DNA of 64,000 nucleotides from Phyto melanocephala (lineage: Eukaryota; Arthropoda; Insecta; Diptera; Rhinophoridae). The DNA is taken from assembly GCA_941918925.1 (NCBI GenBank), contig OW799233.1:139998223-140062222 (forward strand), given 5' to 3'. The first letter of the stretch is position 1. Each line of letters begins with the position of its first letter. A program made the position numbers and the translations under genes. The notes beneath the pieces are model-generated. The model made no database searches, was not told where the DNA came from, and saw nothing but the letters and a program-made list of their open reading frames with translations. Below are positions 23,481 through 34,020 of the stretch, piece by piece.

Positions 23481-23939
23481 TAAATCGAATAAAACTAATT
23501 GTGTATCAATATCAAGTCATAAGGTTTCTAGTTAGTTTTTGGATACGCTTCAGATAGCTAAATATTAAAGTAGTCCTACAAACTATTGCTGCAAAAACTG
23601 AAATATCGGTTGGAATTTACCTGAGATATAAGCTCAGAAATGCGACAACTTTCGTGTTTTTTCTAAAATGGTAATCGGCTTTTTTATCTTCTCTACAACA
23701 AAGAGCAGCAATGTGTGTAAAAAATTTTAATTATATGATGACTGCCACTACAAAATAGCATAAAATAAATTGAAAAATGGGTCAAACATAGAAATTCGTA
23801 ACAATAAAAATGTACCCACTACAATCCCCTTAATATTGGGCTGGAAAAGTTATGAAGAAGAAGACGAAGAATGAAGAAGATAACAAATGCAAAGTGATAA
23901 TGGAAATAAAAACGGTTTACGGCTATGCCTCCTTCAACA

Positions 23940-24215
23940 CCAAAATATATTGATATTTTCTGAAAGGACCATTAGAACGCAGTTAACTATAAAAAAGTCA
24001 AAATCCTTTATGGCGTCATAAACAATATTTCGAATAATCTTTTATCTCAACCACATCGATTTGGATATTTAATAAAAGAATTTAACTAGTAGAATACAGC
24101 TAAATATGTAAAACTTAAAAACCAAATAAAGCAAACTAGCGTATAACCTTTAATCTCAAATCTAGTCTAACCTACGATGTGGTCACTGTACCTATGCATA
24201 CCTAGGCACGACAAA
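23940..24215 (+). mobile_element. DINE-like element of the second family, right block
   Basis: Carries TTTGGATATTTAATAAAAGA, CTAACCTACGATGTGGTCAC and CTAGGCACGAC, the reverse complement of the beginning of the copy at 14339. It is probably the far end of the element that starts at 22672. Confidence 0.5.
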
Positions 24216-24697
24216 ATTTACAATTCTTAATTGTTTCATAGTCAATTTAAATAATTAATCAAACATAATAATTATTGTAAATACCTAAATGGCAACGTTA
24301 CTTTTAAACACAATTTTTTCCAAAAAAAAAATATTTCAGTTTGTAGAAGGCTTTGAAAATGCTATTTAAAAGAATCTGCCTGTGACTTTGCGTACCTATG
24401 TCCTCTGTGTTAATCAAGGTTGCTAACTTAATGTTTTGCATACTTTCGCTTTCGTAATAGACAAGAGTTTCATCAGAACCATCACCTTATGATTTTTTTC
24501 TCTATTAAAAATAATTTTTTTGTATAAATTTTTAGCTTAAATTTTTTGTTACCAACTAAATACCTTTAGATAACTTTTAATAATTTTTTTTAAATGTTAA
24601 ATGTGTTTGTTTGGAAACTTACGGAAAATTTTTCAGTTAAATATATTCTAAAAATATAAATAATATTTTTAGAATACTAGAAAACTTGGATCTGTTT
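24216..24697. other. AT-rich intronic sequence, nothing recognised
   Basis: No feature can be supported. Confidence 0.4.
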
Positions 24698-25077
24698 AAG
24701 GGCCATTATTATAACTTACCGATAGCTAAAGTTAGGATGTTATCGGACAGATAACTATTTTTTCGATATTACAACTTTACTTTAGCATAAAATTGTCCGA
24801 TAAGTTAAAGGGAAGATCACTCTACCTTCAACTTTTAACGTGAGGTTTATAAATTAAAAGTTACCGTATTTTTTACCGTATAAAGGAATTGTTTACTATT
24901 TGCTTGTCGTTGCCACTTTGGTTTTAAAGAACTAATAAATTTATTCAGCATTTGCTTTGGTGCTGCCATACTTTAAAATAAATAAAATTTATTTTACAGA
25001 CAGGTTGTAATAACGAAAAAAACAAGTTACCTTTTATTAACATGAACTTTGTCGGCAACTTGTAATAATGGCCCTAA
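24698..25077. mobile_element. MITE with AGGGCCATTATTA termini
   Basis: About 380 bp bounded by inverted repeats of about 25 bp: AGGGCCATTATTATAACTTA with CCGATA on the left, and the reverse complement of AGGGCCATTATTACAAGTTG with CCGACA on the right. Two mismatches are seen. GATAACTATTTTTTCGATAT and TGTCCGATAAGTTA lie just inside. No coding capacity. Not related by eye to the other MITEs, apart from the GGGCC start. Confidence 0.75.
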
Positions 25078-25362
25078 AACCAATTTCTTTGTCAATATCT
25101 TAATTTAATTAAATAAAAGACATTTTCCTAGCTGAGCTAAGGAATTCTAAATAAGACGAACCAACTAAAAAATAAAGCACAAATATTTTGCAAAAAAATA
25201 AAAATTTAATCATTTCAAAATAACCCTTCTTTTTGTGGCCTATCACCTGGTTTTTAATACGCCAAATTCAAACAAACAGACTAAACTAAATACATACATA
25301 CAGACAAACAGATAATTATCATATGCAAAATCAAAAACAAAAAAAAAGATAAATCCACAAAA
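25078..25362. other. AT-rich intronic sequence, nothing recognised
   Basis: Short A/T-rich spacer. No feature seen. Confidence 0.4.
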
Positions 25363-26040
25363 AATAAGTAACAGTGCTATATTCGGCTATGCCGAATCTT
25401 ATATACCCTTCACAACGTGTAGTCATGCAATAACAATTGTTTGTGTCACCATTCATCTCATATAAAATACGTACATATGTATATGCTGGTTAGAATAAAT
25501 GTGGCATCGAATCCCAGCTGACCCAAAAAAAATTTTATTTTATTTAATATATTATTTATATTTTATTATATTTTTTATATTTTTTTTTAATTTTTTTTTT
25601 GTAATTTTTTTTATTATTATTTTATTTTTAATATATTTTTTTTTGTAAGTTTTTTTTTGTATGCTTTTTACATGTATTTATGTATGTATGTTGTTGTTGT
25701 AATTGTGAAAAAAAACGAGGTGGTCGTGGTTTTTTGCTCATATCTCAGAAAGTTATGCGGCGATTGTGCTGAATTTCAATAGCGATTCATTCCTGGATAT
25801 TGCCAAGAGATTGATACCATATACAGATCTGAGGAACATATAGTTGCTTCTAAAAGTTGATTTCAACCAACACACGGACAGATGGGCAGACGGACAGACG
25901 GTCAGGGCTTAATCGACTCCTCTATTCTTAGCTTTCAGAAAATATATACTTTATGGGGTTGGAAATGAAAATTGTAGAAATTACAAACGGAATGACAAAG
26001 CTATATATACCCTTGTGCACCACAGGTGAAGGGTATAAAA
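25363..26040 (-). mobile_element. DINE-like element of the second family, most complete copy
   Basis: It runs from AGTAACAGTGCTATATTCGG, with the hairpin TTCGGCTATGCCGAA, to CACAGGTGAAGGGTATAAAA. Read on the minus strand, the order (TTTTATACCCTTCACC, TGTCATTCCGTTTGTAAT, CCGTCTGTCCGTCTGCCC, terminal hairpin, TTACTTA) parallels DINE-1. It is about 680 bp with both ends present. Its middle block at 25471-25690 is inverted relative to the copy at 13375. Confidence 0.65.
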
Positions 26041-27114
26041 CAAAACAAGTGAATTGAAACCTGAAAAATAAATTAAAAAACTAAAAAATATACAATGCGC
26101 CACAATCTTAACAAATTCATTTACCAACTTCATGTAACGTTTATTTCAAGTCTTTTGTTTATTTTTTCTTTTATATACATCTCATTCCTTAACTTCAATA
26201 ACATTTCTTGTCTTGGGTTTTTTTTTGCTTCGCAAAACATTAAAAGCGTAGAGAAAACCAAATTGAATGAAAACGAGAAATACACCGTTAAACATCTTGT
26301 TGTGTATTCAATCTCAGTCAAAATAGACCTGTATGCTCAAACGAATTGAAAGGAATAGTGAATGAAAGGCAAAAAAAAAAAAACTGGAACGTTAAGCAGC
26401 CATTTTTTTAGTACATAAATGGTTAAGGTGGTTAAATAAATCCGCTGTATTCAAATAAAAATCACTTAAACTTTTTTTTTGCTTTTTGCAAAAATTTCCT
26501 CAAGAACAAAAACGCAAATTTGAGGGGAAACTGAATGGAAAAAAGTTAAATTACAATTTTCTAAAAATACTTAAGTACATGGAATACAAATGATAGAAAA
26601 ACTTTATACAAATATAAAATAAATGAAAGTAAAGCCGAAGAAAATTGTATTGCTTAGAAAAAAAAAATATATAAATCCTTAAATACTGTCTCAACTTAAT
26701 AGGTCTTCAAAATTAAAGTAGAAATTTTTTTGCTTTTATGCTAGTAGAAGTAGAACATTTTTTGCTTTTATGCTATTTATAGATAAATCGCTCAGCCATT
26801 TTTAAAGCAGCGTAATTTTATAAATCATGAGGATTATAAGCGAAATTCCTTTATTGAAAACCACATTAGATAGAAAACATTAAGAGGAAGTGCTTTGGAA
26901 ATCAAACGCTTCATTAAAAGGTTGTAATGTTCTTCTAATATTCATAAAAAATAAAATTCTCTTAAAACCAAATTCCTGACTACGTAATAAACATTGCGTA
27001 TATGACATTTTGCTATAATTTGAATATTTATTTTTGAAAAAAAATATTATTGCGCTTAACCTTTAACACTCTTGAAATTTAAGTTTCAATATTCTCGAAT
27101 ATTTCAATTATTTA
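26041..27114. other. AT-rich intronic sequence, nothing recognised
   Basis: The open frames at 26095-26349 and 26130-26321 overlap on opposite strands and have no recognisable motif. Confidence 0.4.
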
Positions 27115-27455
27115 ATCCAACTTGTCTTGTCTTGTGTATAACTGCTACTAATTGCTGAAGTTTCCTTATATTTATATTGTGATATCGATTCGAGAATATT
27201 TAAACAAAGTAAATTCTGGAAATATTTAATTTAAAAACATGTTACCAAAGTTGTAAAATTAAATCTAATTTATTTATTATTCAACTTGATATTTGCTTAT
27301 GTATGTCTAAAGATACCGGATCGAGAATTTTTAAAACAATATCAATTCTAGAAATAATTAGTTTAAAAACATCTTAAAGTATGCTACAAAAATATAAAAT
27401 TGTTTATAAATTCAAGGTTGCCAAGTTTGTAAAATAAAATTTGAATCAGTTTAAA
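27115..27455 (+). repeat. dispersed repeat family C, two tandem diverged blocks
   Basis: Two blocks, about 27115-27265 and 27275-27455, each resemble 23215-23410 and share TTGTGATATCGA or AGATACCGGATCGAGAA, ATTCTGGAAAT or ATTCTAGAAAT, and TTTAAAAACAT. The second continues past a MITE at 27459-27780 into 27785-27880. Confidence 0.5.
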
Positions 27456-27458
27456 GTA

Positions 27459-27780
27459 AAGGCTGTAATACACGGCATGTTTTTTACAACTGGCTTCTAA
27501 ATTTGTGAGACATACGTAAATCTATATATCTGTCAAAATTGTACTTTTACAGGCAACCGCCGATGACTGCTTTGCATCAGCAAAGATTTCTTCCCACGGC
27601 TGATGTTACATGTTTTGACAGAAGAAAATAGAGCGCGCTCTAGTTGAAATTTTGTAATATATCTCAACACATGTTCTTTACAGAAAAAGTGTTTTAAAGG
27701 TAACACACGACATATTCGTATTTATTAGCGTGGAAATTGTCAAGTCAGAGGTAAAAAAAATGCCGTGTATTATATCCTTA
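27459..27780. mobile_element. MITE with AATACACGGCAT termini
   Basis: About 320 bp bounded by inverted repeats of about 20 bp: AAGGCTGTAATACACGGCAT at left, and the reverse complement of AAGGATATAATACACGGCAT at right. It has no coding capacity. It splits the repeat whose unbroken relative is at 23215-23480, which supports a real insertion. Confidence 0.75.
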
Positions 27781-27880
27781 AGTTACAAAACTGTAAAAAA
27801 AAATTAAAATGTTAATTTAGTTTATGTAAACTAAACTAACAAAATTACGATCTTATAAAACTAAGTCTGTAACAATATTA

Positions 27881-28490
27881 TAAATAAGTATTTAAAAGCA
27901 AGTTTTAAAATTTGTGTCTCCAAAATAATATCGACGCCTCCATTCTATAACATTCTAAGTCGAAAATGTGAGTTTTGACTTACGAGCTCTCAAAGTTTTC
28001 ACGCGATATCTCATAAACTATATAAGATACGCCATTTGTTCTTTCACTGTTTTTAGTAGAATTTGAGTGGAATTTTTATAGTATTTTCTGAATTTACAAA
28101 TTTTAATTGGATCATAGCTAAAAATTATATAAAATGTTTTAGCACGGTGAAAACATTGGCTATTGGTCGTCTAAGTGTACTTAGCATGTTTTTGATAGGT
28201 CTATTGTTTTTAAGTTAATCACCTAAGTATGCATATAATATTTTAGTTTGGACAAAAATTTTAGAAAATTTTATTTTCCTACATAGACGAATTTTTAGTT
28301 AAAATGTTATACAAAAAAAAACTATTATGTTCTTTTTAAATTAATTTTATTCGTAAAACAAAAAAGAAAATTTAATATGTATGTATAATAATTCAGTTCA
28401 AACAAAAAGTAGTTATAACATAAATTCAAGGTTACTTAAAAATAATTATAAAAATAAAGATAACAGAAACAGTATTAATTCAGTATAACA
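27881..28490. other. AT-rich intronic sequence, nothing recognised
   Basis: No feature can be supported. Confidence 0.4.
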
Positions 28491-28499
28491 TTAAACAAG

Positions 28500-28800
28500 T
28501 AGACACTATATTGTATTATTTAGTCGTCATTATCTGACACGACTACATATTCTTTTCCATTAAAACCATTAAATTGTCTGTAGAAATTTTGGTAAAATTT
28601 TATAAATAAATTTTGATCACACAGATATAAAAGATCTTTTCGTTTTTCTTCCGTTATAGGAAATCCGGATATGTATGCTTTTGGTATTCTTCAATAACAA
28701 TTTTATTTTCTTTTCTTTGACGAACGCCAATAAATGTATGCATTCTGATATACAGAAACGTTTTTAGTTGTTGACGAAGAATATTTGTGGCGAAAAATTC
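28500..28800 (-). pseudogene. probable transposase C-terminal relic
   Basis: On the minus strand a frame reads IKEFFATNILRQQLKTFLYI and then IGVRQRKENKIVIEEYQK. After a frame change it reads FPITEEKRKDLLYLCDQNLF and YQNFYRQFNGFNGKEYVVV, closing at a TAA near 28520. The layout (PI, several Lys, KDLLYLC, then an aromatic-rich FYxxFYRxF) reminds me of the C-terminus of uncharacterised metazoan transposon proteins, including the family that carries an HGKG motif. That memory is not firm. One frameshift is visible near 28670. More coding-like minus-strand sequence, with broken frames, follows to about 29420. It is adjacent to the 29598-31388 element but lies outside its inverted repeats and on the other strand. 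Confidence 0.4.
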
Positions 28801-29597
28801 TTTGATGCTTCCAGTTGTACACTTAAAAAATAGTCGTTATTCGAAACAAAATGAAGGATAAATTCATAGCAAAAATTAGGTAATGACTTTCTCTTACTAA
28901 ACAACATAATTTTCAATATCGTATCTCTTACTAAGAAGTATTTTAGTAATAATCTGATTTATCATGTGATACGTAAGTACCAATTTTCAGACACTTGCAT
29001 AAATACATATAGAATACAATTTCTTATTGCGAAATTTGCTAGAGGTCCTTCAAATACATAATTTTTTATGATTCTCGGTTAGGTTAATGCACTTAAGGTA
29101 TGATTTTGACAACAGCGGCATAGCGTTTTATTAACAAAGTGATGATGTATAGACTTTCGCAGATTTTTAATATCCAAGTTAACGTATCACAAAATAATGA
29201 AACCGAAATTTCTTTCTTAAAAGAACCGAACGTCTTCTATAAGTCCATAATATTAATGGCTTATTTACGATATTTAAATCAATTACCTTTTTATTGCTGT
29301 AAAAGTAAGTAAGTAAGTGCCCATTTGAGTACCGATTTTTAAGCAACCGTAATACCGTAGTACTTATTCGAGTCTCTATTTGAAAGTGAGCGATGTACAT
29401 ACTTGCCTTCAATGACATCGCTGTGGTAATATAATGTGTTATTTTGGTAGGTTGGTTTCTTTACACCCTTCCATATGATGATATTTTCAAACGATATTCT
29501 TTTAATTTTATTTTATCAAAAATGTAGATGTCAAAAATAATTAAAGTAGACTTTCTACCTTCATAGATATTTTATCTTTATATATCTTATTCTATAT

Positions 29598-31388
29598 ATG
29601 GGCTAATCCGAAAATTTTTAAACCAGAAGCAAAAACTTAAAGTTGCCCAAATTCCAAATGTTTGTTAATGGAATAATAGGATACATATTCAAGCTCCAAA
29701 ATATATAAGCAATAAGGTTTTACGGTGGTTTGTTTGTCCTTGGCAGAGGCTAACGTAAACGTACCTCTTACTTTCATTTATTTTTTTAAAAAAAGGGTAT
29801 TTTTTACGGTCAAAAAAGTTGACAAAACAGTCGTTTCAGTATTTAGCGTTAAGCAAAACTTTAATTTGTTTAATTTTCTTTTATTTAAGATAAAAATCAT
29901 ATTTGTTAATTATCTAATATATATTAACAATTTGAACTAAAAATTGGTACTCTGTGTGTAACGTCCGTAACGGAAAATAGGGTTTTTTAAGTTTAACAGA
30001 ATGAATTTAATTAATTTTGTTTTTTAAACTAGCTTTATAAACAGAGTTTTGTATGCACTTTAATCTGATGAAAAAAAAGAAATACATTTATAACACTTTT
30101 TTTTTTTGAAATATAAATGACAAAGTGTGTAACGTCCGTAACGGCATGAAAATACCCAACATTTTATTTTAATATTATGAGGTTGAAGTAAGTGTTTATA
30201 ATGGATTTTCATCTGCTGAATCTGAATCTGGGCTTAAAATTGCCCTAGGTTGCCGAGAATCCGAAAAACTTCACCTCAAAGTAACAAAAAGTGTGTTTAA
30301 ATAACATGCGATCCCCCAATCTGAGATGAATTTCAAATTCTTCTGAAACCTAAAATAATTCTTAAAAATCAATTATTAGTAATCAATAACCATGTTGTAA
30401 ACCGCAACCCCCATGTCCCTCTTCAAATATTTGGCGGTACGCCCAAGCATGCAATGTTTAAGTACTGGATTTTCCGTTAGAAATTAGGAATTTTTTTGCT
30501 ACTTTGCATGGAAAAGGAGCGGTGGACGGTGTTGGCGCTATTGTTAAGCAAAAAGTTTGGCAACTGGTAAAAGCCCAAAATCTCATCTTAAAAAACGCTC
30601 GAGATTTTCACAAATTAGCAAAAAAAAATGTAAATGGCGTTTTCTTAATTTACGTTAGTAAAAATTATATCAAAACTATATCTGACGAAATATCAAAAAC
30701 ATGGGTAAATGTGTAAAATATTCTAGCTCTTAAATCATATCATTATTTTTCAGGCTTTCCTAATGTCAATACTATAAAAGTAGCTCGAACAGCTGGGTCT
30801 ATTAAGCATAAGATACAATGTTAAACAGTCAAATAAACAAATAAATAAATAAATGTAAGAGTAATGAAATATTCTATCATTTTTTTGTAACTAATAAATT
30901 AATAACTACAAGTTTAAAATGATTTTTAAATACATAAATGTTTTTTATATACACAATTTGGTTTAATGGAAAAAGTGTAACGTCCGTAACGTAACGTCCG
31001 TAACAGACAAAAATTAATATTTTTGCTTAACGGGACTACTTAGACTTCTTTTCTAAGCAGGATTGATATCGTCATATATTCCAATTAATTTTTTGTGTAT
31101 GAAATTTTTTTATTTATTATGCAAAATTCGCTAAAAAATGTGTAAATGCACATAAGCCTCAATATCGACTTCCATTTTTTGTAACGTCCGTAACGGAACT
31201 TTAAGCTAGCATAACTTTTTTTCAAAAACAGTTAACCTTTAAGTTTAAAACAAGTTTTAAAGTACTCTCAAAGAACTGCATTTTGCAAAAAATTTCATGA
31301 AAATATTCCAATGTGAACACCAGCTGTGTCAATCTTAACAAGCAAAATTGCGTGCAAATGTAACGTCCGTAACGCAGGATTAGCCCAT
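29598..31388 (+). mobile_element. 1.8-kb TIR transposon with six GTAACGTCCGTAACG motifs
   Basis: Bounded by a perfect 12-bp inverted repeat, ATGGGCTAATCC (29598-29609) and GGATTAGCCCAT (31377-31388). The adjacent TATA/ATAT on both sides could be a target duplication. GTAACGTCCGTAACG occurs at 29958, 30129, 30977, 31181 and 31360. A sixth copy, ending in A instead of G, overlaps at 30991. All six point the same way: two left of the coding remnant and four right of it. The coding remnant at 30459-30716 resembles a transposon-encoded protein family. The terminus is close to ATGGGCAATTCC of the element at 6074-6842. Confidence 0.75.
30459..30716 (+). pseudogene. transposase-like fragment with HGKG motif
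   Basis: This is an open frame without a usable ATG at its start. It reads LDFPLEIRNFFATLHGKGAV, then DGVGAIVKQKVWQLVKAQN, and continues to DEISKTWVNV and a TAA. I recall FFATxHGKGxxDGxGGTxKxxV as a conserved block in uncharacterised transposon proteins of arthropods and other animals, located after an SDGxxxQYK segment; the superfamily is uncertain. The upstream half is not readable. After the stop, a possible acceptor (TTTTTCAG at 30753) precedes NVNTIKVARTAGSIKHKIQC and a stop, which could be the original C-terminus, but no splice donor joins it in frame. It sits between the second and third GTAACGTCCGTAACG motifs. Probably inactive. Confidence 0.5.
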
Positions 31389-34020
31389 ATATAGTTTTTT
31401 AAACAAGTGCACATTTAAACTATACTAAAAGGGAACAATATTTTAGAGTGTGTATTCATGTGCAGTTTTTTTATTTTATTTTATGGCATTTGTTAATTTT
31501 ATTTCACTTAACATGATATCTTACAAAAAATAGAATTATCAGTATTGAAGTCTAGAGAATCCGTTTTATTATATATTTTTTTTAATGTAACAAATTTGTT
31601 ATCAAAATAAAATAATAATAAACCATAATAATAGTATTTATATAACTAATAAACATTTTAATTTTAAAGCTTGACTAATTGCAATTTATATCCTTCGTAC
31701 CAAAAAATCATCGTACATCCCACGTTGTATATTAACGGTATTGTTGTGTGTTATGTGCAGATACACGAATACGTATCTTAATTTTCAACATTTTACATGT
31801 GAATAGATTTTCATAATCAGCGAAAGCAAAAAATAAAAAAAAAATTATATTAAATGAATTCTTATGATTGCATGTGTGTATGAGTGAGTCTGTTTATAAA
31901 TTCCATGTTGTTGCTGTTTTTTTTTTCCTCACATTTCCATAGTTCACATCATTATTATATGACATCTTCATTCATACCTTTCTAACATCTAAAAATATTC
32001 TTAATATATATTTCCTTAAGCTCAAATGGATGAGTAAATGGTTGGTTTTCTGTTTTCAGCTGACATGGATGTATGGATGGCTACATGGTGTTAACGAAGG
32101 TGTTGATTATGATAATGTTGGCAGCGGATTGTCTAGTTTTTGTCGTCTCTATTTACGCTTTATTTACCTTTATCATGATGTCTACAAACTAGGTTGAGTC
32201 CTTCGTCTTTTCGTTTCATTTCATGACGTTGTCTAAGCGTTATGTTGAATAAATACATAAAGATTTTACGTATACATTCGTTTTTAGGGTTGGAATTTTG
32301 TGTAATTGAATGAAAAGAAAGTTAAGAACAAGAAGGTAGTTGGAGGTGTTTTATACTGTGAAAAGGTTTACATTTAAACATCTAAACATTTTTAAGATTT
32401 CGCTTCTTTATTCTTATCAATAAATAGAAAGTTATTTAATTTAATATCTTTCATAATCATAATTTTTGTGCTTCAAGAATCAAGGCTTAGGAATTAGGAT
32501 TATAAATGCGCTGGGGAGGGATGACAATATTTCGGGTTAATTGAATTGGAAGCAGGTAACAGTTAGCTATTTACATTAGGCAAGAATTATGTATATTGCT
32601 TTGAATATTATATTATTTTTAATAAAAATTTCTTAGAAACCTTACACAGAAGAAAATACGTTTTCAATACACTGGGGAGAGGAATTTAATTTTTCGAATA
32701 TGATTGAAATTATATCTAAATACATAAAATAGCAAGAGTGATAGCGAATGTAAGCATACTTTTTTTTAATTTAAGAATCAATACAATACGTTAAGTATTT
32801 TACTGTTTGAAGTAATATACATTAGATTGGATTTATTGATAATGTCAGATATTTATATGATGTACAGTAGCTCTTGAATGCCTATCACAAGAACAAGTAC
32901 AGTTTTCTGCACCTTTTAAGCTAAAACCGCTTAAGCAAAATCATAGACTACTACTGAAATGATTTACTAAATTAAAAAAGTTACATGTTTTTATAATGAA
33001 CAATTGTAAATAATACAATATTTGATATTGTTTTTGCTTTAACACTAATAGAGATTTGTATGCAATTTTTACATGATTTTGATAATTAACGATTGAAAAT
33101 CTTGATCATTCATGTCTTTTTAAAAGCAGCACACAGTTTGACATTAAAGTTGTGTGATCCATTAAATTCCATATGCGTAAATTTGCATACCAGAACAAAA
33201 ATTTACCGACTAGCCTAAGTTTTCGCTAATGAATCAAGCAATGACACAATTATTTTTTTTAAATCATAAAAAGAGCTAAATACTATCTTCTTGATAAGCT
33301 TTATGTGCTCTGTAGTCTAAGTTTTAGTAACTTTGATTAAAAATACTCCAATCAATTTTTAATTGTAAGTAAAAGTATTTGAGTATCTTTGATAGTTTTC
33401 TATAACAGCAGATTTAAATGTTAATAATATAAAATAAACATCTTCAAGGTGCCAAAGCAATGTTTTTAGAAATAGACCCTTCATTAAGAGTAGTTTTGTA
33501 GTCACTATGTAACTACACACCTATTGATGAGACCAAGAGGTCCTTGCATCACGTGTACGCTTAAATTGGCCTTCCATTTATGGCTGGCGTGATTAAATCA
33601 AATGATGATATAGTTTAGAAGCTTCACTCCTCTACCGAACAATAATTTAAAAATTTCAATTAAAAAAACTTCAGTTTAATTGTCAATGTACTAAAGCTGA
33701 TCAACTACTAAAAGAAAAAGAAGAAGCATCAATTTCAACCATTTGGAGTCAAATGAACTAAATCTTTGCAGATTTTATAAGCCATGTAGAAAAAGAACAG
33801 TGCTAGAACAAGCTAAAAGAGTAAGTACCATCGCCGTTTTTCTTCTTATTACCTGTGACAAGTTCTCTTATAACCTGTTTTATACATATTCGAAAACGGT
33901 AACATTAACATATTTTTATATTTTGAATATATATTAAATTGTTTTCCGTAATTTCCATAATATAACATTTGACTTCCAATGCAAGCATTTGTAAACATTT
34001 GAAAGGATCTTTAATTAAAA
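31389..34020. other. Rox8 intron, no firm feature
   Basis: About 2.6 kb of mostly unique-looking A/T-rich sequence. A less A/T-rich stretch at 32030-32240 has no readable frame or known motif. A short coding-like segment at 33680-33830 is discussed among the rejected items. Confidence 0.4.

Noticed and set aside
33680..33830. Coding-like segment with a possible small exon (TTTGCAG at 33767, GTAAGT at 33819)
   Set aside because: The readable frame (ADQLLKEKEEASISTIWSQM) has stops around the possible splice sites and lies on the strand opposite to Rox8. No family was recognised.
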